Shown: piece by piece, positions 8,363 through 15,800 of the stretch | How the letters are laid out: each line of letters begins with the position of its first letter | How positions within the stretch are numbered: the stretch's first letter is position 1 | Assembly: GCA_964607765.1 (NCBI GenBank) | Contig: CAZSNT010000113.1 | Coordinates: 1 to 34,392, forward strand | Direction: 5' to 3' | Length of the DNA: 34,392 nucleotides | Source: CAZSNT01 sp964607765 | Lineage (GTDB): Bacteria; Verrucomicrobiota; Lentisphaeria; Oligosphaerales; JABHEG01 | Translations under genes and position numbers: made by a program | Notes under the pieces: model-generated | Told to the model about the DNA's origin: nothing | What the model saw: the letters and a program-made list of their open reading frames with translations, nothing else | Databases searched by the model: none

Positions 8363-8391
8363 GTGTTTACAGCTCCTTCATCTGTAAACAC
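8363..8391. promoter_or_regulatory. Perfect inverted-repeat operator of the toxin-antitoxin pair
   Basis: GTGTTTACAG (8363-8372) and CTGTAAACAC (8382-8391) form a perfect 10-bp inverted repeat with a 9-bp spacer, directly touching the antitoxin start codon. The Shine-Dalgarno lies in the spacer and the distal arm overlaps the predicted -10 box. A protein bound here would block both transcription and access to the start region. Autorepression by the antitoxin is the natural reading but is inferred. Confidence 0.7.
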
Positions 8392-8418
8392 TTTACTGCG
8401 GGAGTTCCCGGAACGCAA
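8390..8418 (-). promoter_or_regulatory. Putative promoter of the toxin-antitoxin pair
   Basis: On the minus strand, TTGCGT (8413-8418) and TAAAGT (8390-8395) are separated by 17 bp. The -10 box overlaps the outer base pairs of the operator arm at 8382-8391, as expected for a repressible promoter. Confidence 0.45.
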
Positions 8419-8447
8419 GCAGGGCCGACACGTGGTCGTGACCGTAA

Positions 8448-8595
8448 CCAGTTACGTGAGGCATCCGCGCGTCCCCCGTAGCCCGGCTCTCCCGAGCCGG
8501 GTGTGCTGCCGTGCCTCCGGATAGAGCGGAACGACAAGGACACCCGCTCGGGAGAGCCGGGCTACGGGGGACGCCTCACGTAACTGGCGCGTTAC
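8448..8595. repeat. MITE-like palindromic dispersed repeat, copy 2
   Basis: This is the second copy of the unit at 133-282, in the same orientation and nearly identical. Its 15-bp terminal inverted repeat is CCAGTTACGTGAGGC (8448-8462) against its complement (8573-8587). Compared with copy 1, the outer T-A pair is replaced by C-G on both sides, so pairing is kept. The direct repeat ACACGTGGTC occurs just outside at 8428-8437 and at 8594-8603. It sits behind the toxin-antitoxin promoter. Confidence 0.8.
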
Positions 8596-8723
8596 ACGTG
8601 GTCCAGCGCTTCGGCTCGGCAGTTGCCGAACTCGCACCCGACGGAGAGTGCGTTTCCAGGCGGTACGAGGCCATTCAGCGGGTCATCGAGACGTCGGGGA
8701 TGGCCGTAAACGGCAGAAGGGAG

Positions 8724-10445
8724 TCATGGCTTCTTTCTGGCGTCCAGAGCAGCTTTGTGCACTTTGTACTCGGGCCAGGTCAGCACGCCGTCGCCGTTGG
8801 TGTCGGCATCCGGGTGCCAGCCGAAGTACTTGTCCTTCCACTGTTCGGCATCGGATTTGGCGGTCGCCGGCTTGGCCGGTCCGTCAGGCTTCGCTCGCGG
8901 CGTCGTTTTCGGCACCATCAGATCGAGTTGCGCGGCGAGCTTCTTCTTCAGTGCTGCGTATTCCGGATTGTCTGCCAGGTTCGTCCACTCGTTGGGATCG
9001 TTGCGGTGATCGTATAGCTCCTCGCCTCCGCCGTGGTAGCGGCTGTAGCGGTAGCCTTTGGTGCGGATTGACAGGTGCTGATCCATCGGCCGCCTGGACT
9101 TCCAGCTGGCGATGACCGACAGGGCGGCGTCAGGACCGTCCCACTCGTTCGTGTCCGGGTCATCCAGGAACGGGCGCAGGCTGTGCCCGTCCACCGCCGC
9201 GCCTTTGCCGTTGCGCACGGTCTCGCCGGTCATGCCGCAGAGGTCGGTAATCGTCGGGAAGATGTCAATCAGGCTCACCGGGTGATCGACCGTTTTGCCG
9301 GCGTTGCGGGCATGCCGCGGATCGCGCACAATGAGGGGAACACGTGTGCTTTCCTCCCACAGCGTGTACTTCCAGATGCAGTCCTTCTCTCCGACATGGT
9401 AGCCATGGTCGCTGAACAGCACGACGATCGTGTTGTCCTTGAATCGGCTCGTGTCCAGGATGTCCAGGACCTGCCCGATGATATCGTCGGCGAACGCCAC
9501 GCAAGCCAAGTAGGCCTGGACGTACGTCCGCAGGCCCTCCAGGGGTTTATCGTATCCACCCTTGAGCCCCAGGAGGGTCTTCCGGCCTCTGGAGTCCGCT
9601 CCCCAAGGCAGGTCGGCCATATCGCTCGTGTTGATCGCCGGAAGCTCGACCTGATCAAGCGGGAACATGTCGAAGTACTTCTGCGGCACGACCAGCGGCG
9701 TGTGCGGGCGCATGACGCCAAACGCCATCAGAAACGGTTCGGCGTTGTTGTTCCTGGTGAGGGTTGCCATCTTCTCGCGGAGCCACACCACACTCCGCTC
9801 GTCCACCATCAGATCGCGGTCGTCGTCGTTGATGTAGCGGAACGGCTTTCGGCGCTTCACGTCCCACCAACCAGTATGGCCGGGCGTATCGCCAGATGCC
9901 GGAACCGACGGGACATCGGCAAGGGAGGCAAACGTCGAGTCCAGCGCGCCCAGGTCATCCATCGTTGCCGGACAGGACGGGTGGCGCGTTGTCTTCTTGC
10001 CGTTCCATGCCATGGGGCCGTGGTCTTTCGGAATCCCCTTCTGCGTCCAGACTCGCGGAGGAATGTGGTGGAAGATCTTGCCGGTCTGATAGGCCTTGTA
10101 GCCGTTCTCCCGTGCATATTCGGGCAGCGTCTTCGTGCTTTTCAGCACCTCGTTCCGCAACGGCACATCAAAGCCCCAGCATCCCGATGTGAGCGGGTGA
10201 ACGCCCGACATGAAACTCGCGCGCGACGGCGAACACACGGCCACATTCGCATGGGCGTTCCGGAACAGCACCCCCTCTCCGGCCAGCCGGTCCATGTTGG
10301 GTGTCTGTGTCTGCGGATGTCCGCCCATCACGCCGAGCCAATCGTTCATGTCGTCAAGCACGATCATGAGGACATTCGGTTTCTCGGCAGCCATGCCCTG
10401 AAGAGCCATGGCCAACAGCAAACAGAACAGTGACTTCAATCTCAT
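8724..10445 (-). CDS. Secreted S1-family sulfatase, iduronate-2-sulfatase-like, with C-terminal EF-hand
   Basis: A 573-aa protein from ATG 10445, chosen because a signal peptide (MRLKSLFCLLLAMALQGMAA) begins there and GGAG lies upstream. The alkaline-phosphatase-fold metal site shows as VLDDMND (D31, D32). The formylglycine motif is C71 in VAVCSPSRASFMSG, needing activation by a formylglycine-generating enzyme not present here. SDHGYHVGEK and LWEESTRVPLIV are the late metal- and substrate-site blocks typical of iduronate-2-sulfatase-like (S1_7-type) enzymes. Near the C-terminus DADTNGDGVLTWPEYKVHK is a canonical EF-hand calcium loop, an addition seen in some PVC sulfatases. It should hydrolyse sulfate esters on a polysaccharide outside the cytoplasm. 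The AraC-type regulator gene lies 93 bp upstream on the same strand. Confidence 0.9.
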   Translation of the reverse strand: MRLKSLFCLLLAMALQGMAAEKPNVLMIVLDDMNDWLGVMGGHPQTQTPNMDRLAGEGVLFRNAHANVAVCSPSRASFMSGVHPLTSGCWGFDVPLRNEVLKSTKTLPEYARENGYKAYQTGKIFHHIPPRVWTQKGIPKDHGPMAWNGKKTTRHPSCPATMDDLGALDSTFASLADVPSVPASGDTPGHTGWWDVKRRKPFRYINDDDRDLMVDERSVVWLREKMATLTRNNNAEPFLMAFGVMRPHTPLVVPQKYFDMFPLDQVELPAINTSDMADLPWGADSRGRKTLLGLKGGYDKPLEGLRTYVQAYLACVAFADDIIGQVLDILDTSRFKDNTIVVLFSDHGYHVGEKDCIWKYTLWEESTRVPLIVRDPRHARNAGKTVDHPVSLIDIFPTITDLCGMTGETVRNGKGAAVDGHSLRPFLDDPDTNEWDGPDAALSVIASWKSRRPMDQHLSIRTKGYRYSRYHGGGEELYDHRNDPNEWTNLADNPEYAALKKKLAAQLDLMVPKTTPRAKPDGPAKPATAKSDAEQWKDKYFGWHPDADTNGDGVLTWPEYKVHKAALDARKKP

Positions 10446-10538
10446 AGCCGGCTTGTTCTCCGTGAGTATGTATTGCGCGCCAAACGAATGGGCGTGGCCA
10501 CCCCCGGCCCGACTCATACCTTTGTGGACGAGGTCGAG

Positions 10539-11345
10539 CTATGAACGGGGTGGGTGTTCGCGCCGAAACGTGGCCGGGCCGCAGTTGAAATGGGTCCGGA
10601 AGATCTTCGAGAAATGGTAGCGGTCGCAGAAACCGCAGGCGGCGGCTATCTCGTCGATGCTGTGTTTGCTCTGGTCCAGCAGCGAGCAGGCTTTCTGCAG
10701 CCGGCTGTGGATGACAAACTGCCGAGGCGAACAACCGACTTGGTCGCGGAACCGTCGCAGGAAGGTGTTCACACTCACGCCGCACTGCTGGGCCATCGCG
10801 TCAGTGCGATGCGCCCCCTCAGGCTGCCGGACAATGCTGTCGACGAGTTCGCGGATGGTTGGATGAGCTGCGAGGCGGGGCCAGATGTCCGGCGGAAGCG
10901 CGCAGAGCACACTGCACGCGAAACCGTGTGCCGCCAGCGTCCGCGAGAAGTCTTCGCGGCCAACCGAGGACCGCTGTCGCGCACTTTCGAGTAGGCATTC
11001 GCGGAGGGGCATCGGACAGCTGCTTGCGGGGACCGTGTGGACGCTGGGCTTCACCCTGTCGTAGGGGTAGCCCAAGTTCGCGTGCAGATAGGTGTGTGAG
11101 ATTGTCCCTTGGGCGTGGTGGTCCACCGCGGTGCGGGGGGTAACGACGACGATCTGGTCAGGATCAAGGCGGTAGTCGACGCCTCGGAACGATACCCACG
11201 CGCCCGGGTCCGCGTTCCAGTAGATGCGCCAGAACGGATAGCTCAGCGCCCGCCAGCTCCAGTGGTACGGGCGTCCGTCTCCGATCTCGATGCACTCGCA
11301 CTGCCACACATCAGGCTGGAAGGCGGTTAACGTCCCTGTTTCCAT
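10539..11345 (-). CDS. AraC/XylS-family transcriptional regulator
   Basis: A 268-aa protein with an N-terminal sensing half (residues 1-165, cupin-like strands such as WISFRGVDYRLDPDQIVVVT-type sequence around residues 50-75) and a C-terminal pair of helix-turn-helix motifs. The first HTH is DAMAQQCGVSVNTFLRRFRD; the second contains IDEIAAACGFCDRYHFSKIF, the AraC signature. It probably binds a sugar released from the polysaccharide and controls this locus, the adjacent sulfatase being the closest candidate target. ATG 11345 is preferred over the GTG at 11348; AGAGAG lies 9 bases upstream of it. It is divergent from the prepilin-like gene. Confidence 0.88.
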   Translation of the reverse strand: METGTLTAFQPDVWQCECIEIGDGRPYHWSWRALSYPFWRIYWNADPGAWVSFRGVDYRLDPDQIVVVTPRTAVDHHAQGTISHTYLHANLGYPYDRVKPSVHTVPASSCPMPLRECLLESARQRSSVGREDFSRTLAAHGFACSVLCALPPDIWPRLAAHPTIRELVDSIVRQPEGAHRTDAMAQQCGVSVNTFLRRFRDQVGCSPRQFVIHSRLQKACSLLDQSKHSIDEIAAACGFCDRYHFSKIFRTHFNCGPATFRREHPPRS

Positions 11346-11365
11346 CACGCCGCGCTCTCTTTGGG

Positions 11366-11393
11366 ATTATATACACACACCAAAGCACTCAAA
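11366..11393 (-). promoter_or_regulatory. Putative promoter of the AraC-type regulator
   Basis: On the minus strand there is a perfect TATAAT box (complement at 11366-11371). TTGAGT or TTTGAG lies 15-16 bp further upstream (11387-11393). This AT-rich patch stands out in GC-rich surroundings. Confidence 0.5.
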
Positions 11394-11425
11394 CCGCATG
11401 TCCACGACGGGCCCATTCTCTTCGC

Positions 11426-11440
11426 GTGGTGATTTACCAC
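11426..11440. promoter_or_regulatory. Short dyad in the divergent intergenic region
   Basis: GTGGT-N5-ACCAC lies between the regulator and the prepilin-like gene. It could be a binding site for the regulator, but no second copy was found and the arms are short. Confidence 0.2.
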
Positions 11441-11544
11441 ACAAGAAGCGGTGAATCTAGCCATTGAACCAGGAGTATGCAAGCGGCATAGTCTTCTTAC
11501 TGGGAGTGTCGAGCACGCACGACCCGCAGCGAGGAGACAGTGCA

Positions 11545-12378
11545 ATGACCAGACGCAAGCAGAGAACAGACGCGCAGGAGGCGAGGAACTTGGGCAAGAG
11601 CTCCGGATTCACGCTGATCGAGTTACTCGTGGTCATTGCGATCATCGCGATTCTGGCTGCCATGCTGCTGCCGGCGCTCCGCCAGGCCAAAGACAAAGCG
11701 CACGCGATGACCTGCGTGAACAACGAGAAGCAACTCCACATCGCTCTCGCCCTGTACATCGACGACAGCAACGAATTCTACCCGGTCAACGGTAACAACT
11801 CGTGGGGCACCCATTACGGTGGGGTCAGTTGGGACGACCTCCTGAGCGGCTATGACGGACGCGGTGCCCTGCCGCACAATGACGCGTCAAACAACAACGA
11901 TCAGAAGGCTGCAGCGCTCGGTTTCGACGCGCACGGTTCGCAGCCTCTGTACTTCTGCAAGTCATTCCCGAATCCCGAGGCCTTGAACTACGGCGGGATG
12001 AGGACCATTCCGCGGGCGTACTCCCTGTCGAGCTACGCGCCCAACAACACGAACCACCTGGGGGTGTCTGGGTTCCTCACGTCACGCAAGACGAGCAGCA
12101 CAGCGAACCCCAGTTCGGCGATCGCATTGCTCGAACACCGGGACAGTCTTGGCAGATGGGCGGGAGCCCGGGTATACCCGAAGACTTGGAGGAATACGTA
12201 TACCCTCAATCTAATTACGCTCACGGCGATGCATGCCAATAACAGGCGCGGCAATTTCCTGCTCGCCGACGGGCATGTAGAGGCGCTTGACTGGTTCAAA
12301 ACCGCCACCAGAGCGGACGGCGTTGTGATGAACTTCACCAATGACTTCAGCGACACGATGTGGGACGCCGGCAGGTGA
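11545..12378 (+). CDS. Prepilin-like protein with N-terminal methylation motif (DUF1559-like)
   Basis: A 277-aa protein whose residues 21-49 are the type IV prepilin/pseudopilin leader and hydrophobic helix (GFTLIELLVVIAIIAILAAM). Cleavage is expected just before FTLIELL by a prepilin peptidase. The long soluble part ends with HANNRRGNFLLADGHVEAL, a variant of the H-x9-DG motif of the DUF1559 proteins that are greatly expanded in Planctomycetes, Lentisphaerota and Kiritimatiellota. These are thought to belong to type II secretion-like or surface pseudopilus systems; the exact role is unknown. ATG 11545 is chosen because GAGGAG lies 8 bases upstream. The longer frame from 11464 lacks such support. 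It stands alone on the plus strand, divergent from the regulator. Confidence 0.9.
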   Translation: MTRRKQRTDAQEARNLGKSSGFTLIELLVVIAIIAILAAMLLPALRQAKDKAHAMTCVNNEKQLHIALALYIDDSNEFYPVNGNNSWGTHYGGVSWDDLLSGYDGRGALPHNDASNNNDQKAAALGFDAHGSQPLYFCKSFPNPEALNYGGMRTIPRAYSLSSYAPNNTNHLGVSGFLTSRKTSSTANPSSAIALLEHRDSLGRWAGARVYPKTWRNTYTLNLITLTAMHANNRRGNFLLADGHVEALDWFKTATRADGVVMNFTNDFSDTMWDAGR

Positions 12379-12402
12379 GGCGCTTGTCGCGGTGGAACTG
12401 AC

Positions 12403-12617
12403 GTGACACGTTCGCCACACCTGCAGTCTCTCACGTGCGCGGCTCTGCGTGTTCTGGCGTTTGTCACCCCGCCGCAGCGCATGCCCTGCGCCCGGCCAAG
12501 CCGAATGTCGTCCCCTTGCTGCCCGACGACCTGGGTTGGCAGGACGTGACGTGCTACGACACCGACGACCCCTCGCCGATGGAAACACCAAACCCGGACG
12601 CCTTGGCGGAGAAGGCG
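12403..12617 (+). pseudogene. Sulfatase N-terminal remnant
   Basis: One frame encodes RPAKPNVVPLLPDDLGWQDV, then YDTDDPSPMETPNPDALAEK (12489-12614). This is clearly the start of a sulfatase and is paralogous to the intact sulfatase at 19235-21808 (RPAKPNVVLILTDDLGWQDV, then YDIDEPSPMETPNIDALAKK). The signal-peptide-like stretch before it (from GTG 12403, LQSLTCAALRVLAFV) is in a different frame, so a frameshift lies near 12470-12490. After LAEK the similarity ends, before the catalytic CxPSR motif. It is a non-functional relic. Confidence 0.75.
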
Positions 12618-12780
12618 GCCAAGCGGATCGCTACTGTCGACTGGGCACCGTGTTGCTCGACGACGCGGAGGAATTGGCCAAGAATCCCGCTGATTGGCGG
12701 GAGATGATCAGCGTTGCCGAAGTGCGGCGCGATGCACAGGGAAGCACTGTCAGAAGTCCTATGAAAACGGGAAGACGATT
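12618..12780. other. Unassigned DNA after the sulfatase remnant
   Basis: One frame contains LDDAEELAKNPADWREMISV and AEVRRDAQGS, which reads like genuine protein sequence, but I do not recognise its family and it has no start or proper end. It may be a fragment of another lost gene. Nothing else is seen before the inverted repeat. Confidence 0.3.
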
Positions 12781-12855
12781 GACGATTACGGGCGACGATT
12801 ACGGTGGACGCCCCCCGCTCAGCATCGTAATCCGTAATCGTCGCCCGTAATCGTC
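12781..12855. repeat. 24-bp perfect inverted repeat (hairpin)
   Basis: Positions 12781-12804 (starting GACGATTACGGGCGACG) are the exact complement of 12832-12855, with a 27-base loop. Each arm is itself built of two GACGATTACGG-type units. It ends 17 bases before the Shine-Dalgarno of the 2121-aa ORF. No T-run follows, so it is not a standard terminator. It resembles other intergenic repeats of this genome. Confidence 0.8.
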
Positions 12856-12882
12856 CGCCCGACGGGGAAGAGAGGAGTGAGA

Positions 12883-15800
12883 ATGAGAGGCCGGATAGGA
12901 ATGCGCCAGCTGGTTGCCACCTTGGCTGCGTGTTGTGCGATTGCGGCGGCGCAGGAGACGCTGGCACCGGTGACGACGGATACCGTACCGAAGACTCTTG
13001 AAGAACTCTGGGCGGGCTTCGACCCGCGTGCGGAGCCGCTGGATGTTGAGATCCTGCAGGAGTTCGAGGAAGATGGCGTGGTCATGAAAGTGGTTCGCTT
13101 CCGGATCGGCATTTTCAAAGGGCAGAAGGCCATGATGGCCGCCGCGTATGGGTACCCCAAGGAGGCGAGGAGCGGGGAGCGAGGAGCGAGGAAAGTCCCC
13201 GGCCTGGTGCAGGCCCACGGCGGTGGTCAGTCTGCGCATTACAACACCTGCCTCACCAATGCGAAGCGCGGGTACGCGACCATCTCCCTGGCCTGGGCGG
13301 GAAGACTCGACGCGCCCGGCTACACGGTCGGTGGAGGCGACGTGAAGCTGTTCTGGGAAGGCAAGACCGACGCCCCGGATTACAAGGTCACCACGGATTG
13401 GGGTGCGCTCGACGGCTATCATGCGCCGAGTCGGTATGGCCGCAAGTTCGGCGGCGTGAATCCCGACGAGCACACCATCGACCCCGTCGAGTCACCGCGC
13501 AATTCCGGTTGGTTCCTCTGTACGCTGGGAGCTCGGCGGGCGCTCACGTTCCTCGAGCAACAGCCCGAGGTTGATGGAGAGCGCCTTGGCGTCTACGGGC
13601 ATTCCATGGGCGGGCAGATCAGCAGCTATGCGGCCGGCTCCGACCCACGTGTGAAGGCCGCTGCGCCCTCCTGCGGCGGCATCAGCTACCGTGGCTCCGA
13701 CAACGTCAGCGAGGAGATTGGCTGGGGCAACGCGCCGTACCTCAGGAATACGACCTGCCCCATCATCTTCCTCAGCCCGGCCAATGATTTTCACGGGCGG
13801 ATCAGCTCCCTGCCGCTCGCTGTCAGCGAGATCAGGAGCCGGGATTGGCGCGTTACCTGTGCGCCGCACCACAACCACCAGGACACAGCGCCCTACGAGG
13901 TCGCGACTCAGCTGTGGTTTGACCAGCACTTGAAAGGCACGTTTCAGTGGCCGGCAACGCCGCGAACGGAGGTCAAGCTCAATACCGCAAGCGGGGTGCC
14001 GTCCATTACGGTGCGACCTGATACGTCGAAGTCCATCCTCTCGTTGCGCGTGTTCTACGCCCAGCAAGGCGCTTTGGCCGACCGGGGGAAAGAGCATCTG
14101 AACAACATTCACCGCTTCTGGCGCAGCGCAAAGGTGCTGAAGCAGGGCGACGTCTGGACAGCAAATCTGCCCGTGTTCAGCACCGACCCGCCTTCGCCCG
14201 AGGCTCCGGCGCGGCACAGCCGTCCGCTATGGGTCTATGCGAATGTGCACTATCCGCTCGCCGAACCGGTACGTGGCGTTGGCTACTACTACGGCCACTA
14301 CACGGCAAAGACGTTCAACGTCTCCTCGGTGGTTGAGATCTTCGAGCCGAGCGATCTCCAGGCGGCAGGCGTCAAGCCTACGATCACCCCGAGCACAGTG
14401 ATCGAGGATTTCCATGGCGACTGGGAACGGGAGTGGTTCACCTACAATCGTAAGCCGAACGTCTGGGAACTGAAGACCAACAGACTCTACGACCCCATGT
14501 ACCAGGCGCCGGACTACGCCAAGCTCGCTTTCGGCATGTCCTCCCGGCAGGCAGGTACGCTGACTATTTCGGTCGACGGCCATTCTGCCAGCTTCGAACT
14601 GGACGGCAAAGGCGAATGGCAAGACGTCGTGCTTTTGCCCTTGGATCTGGTCAACAAGGATGGCGACGGCCGGCTCGACTGGAAGGGCCTCCACGGGATG
14701 GGATTGGTCTTCAGGCCAGCGGGAGCCGAAGACGCCACGGCCCCGCAGCTACGCAATCTGCGCTGGGTAAAGGGCACGCGCGAAGAGCTGAACGCCCGCC
14801 GCAAGGTCCGCCTGGACGAGGCCGAAGTCGTCGATGGCAAAACCTACTTGGACATCAAGTATGCCGATCGCGTGCGGCAGGACATCCAGACCAATATGAA
14901 CGTGTCCTTTGGCGGCCAGCCTCTGGCGATCGGCGAGAAAACCTACGAGCGCGGGATCGGCACGCACGCGAACTCCGAGATCCTTTTCTTCCTGAAGGGC
15001 AAGTACAAGCGCTTTCACGCTGAGGTAGGCGTCCAGAAGCCGCTACCAGCATCGATTCGCTTCACCGTGCTGGCAGACGGCAAAGTGGTGTTCGAGAGTG
15101 GCATGATGAAACGAGAGCATGGCCCGAAGGCTGTCGACCTCGACATGACGGGCGTGGTCGAACTTGAGCTGGTGGTGGACGACGGCGGCAACGGGAAGCA
15201 CGCCGACCACGCCAACTGGGCCGATGCCTATGTGACGAAAGAGGCTGCATCCACTCAATCATCCCGCATGATCTCTCCGCAGGACTACTCTTACGCCTAC
15301 TGGAAGAACGGTTGGCGCAAGCATGCGGAGGACCGCTCGCCTGACATCCTCTGTTTTGAAAGCGGGTACTACGGGTTCATGCTGGACATCGCCGAACTGA
15401 ACAAGCCGAAGTTCGGTCGCTTTGAGGATGACTCCAATGTCTTGTCCTGCCTTGAGTCGGGAACGGCCCGGATGGATGCACTACCCGCAGCTAAGCTGGA
15501 GATCGCGCTGGAACATGGCGGCACGACCTATCGTCTGGTGGGTTGCCAGGCGGCTGGCCAGAAGGCCGACCTGTCAACCGTCCGCATGATGGAGGCCGGG
15601 CAGGTCGCGCAACACTTCGAGCTGCAGCACCTGGTCTTCGAGGACGATGCTGACAACAAGCTGGGCTGCTATGGCGACCTGGACTTGGTGGCCTGGCCGA
15701 ATTCCCTCACCTTCAGCCTCAAGCTTGCGCCGGATTACCTGTATGTCGACGGGCCTGCGGCAGGAATCGTGGGAGAGGGGCTCTGCGTGGTTGACAAGCC

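Noticed and set aside
8596..8723. Fragment of a plus-strand gene (VQRFGSAVAELAPDGECVSR)
   Set aside because: It reads like protein but matches no family I know, has no start signal and stops being plausible once it enters the sulfatase antisense. Not enough to call.
9075..10433. 452-codon plus-strand frame
   Set aside because: Antisense to a well-conserved sulfatase; no recognisable domain.
11464..11544. Upstream extension of the prepilin-like gene
   Set aside because: The ATG at 11545 has a good Shine-Dalgarno and gives a normal short prepilin leader; the extension does not.
12781..12855. Rho-independent terminator
   Set aside because: The stem is strong but no T-run follows either arm, and the 27-base loop is long. 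It fits a repeat better.
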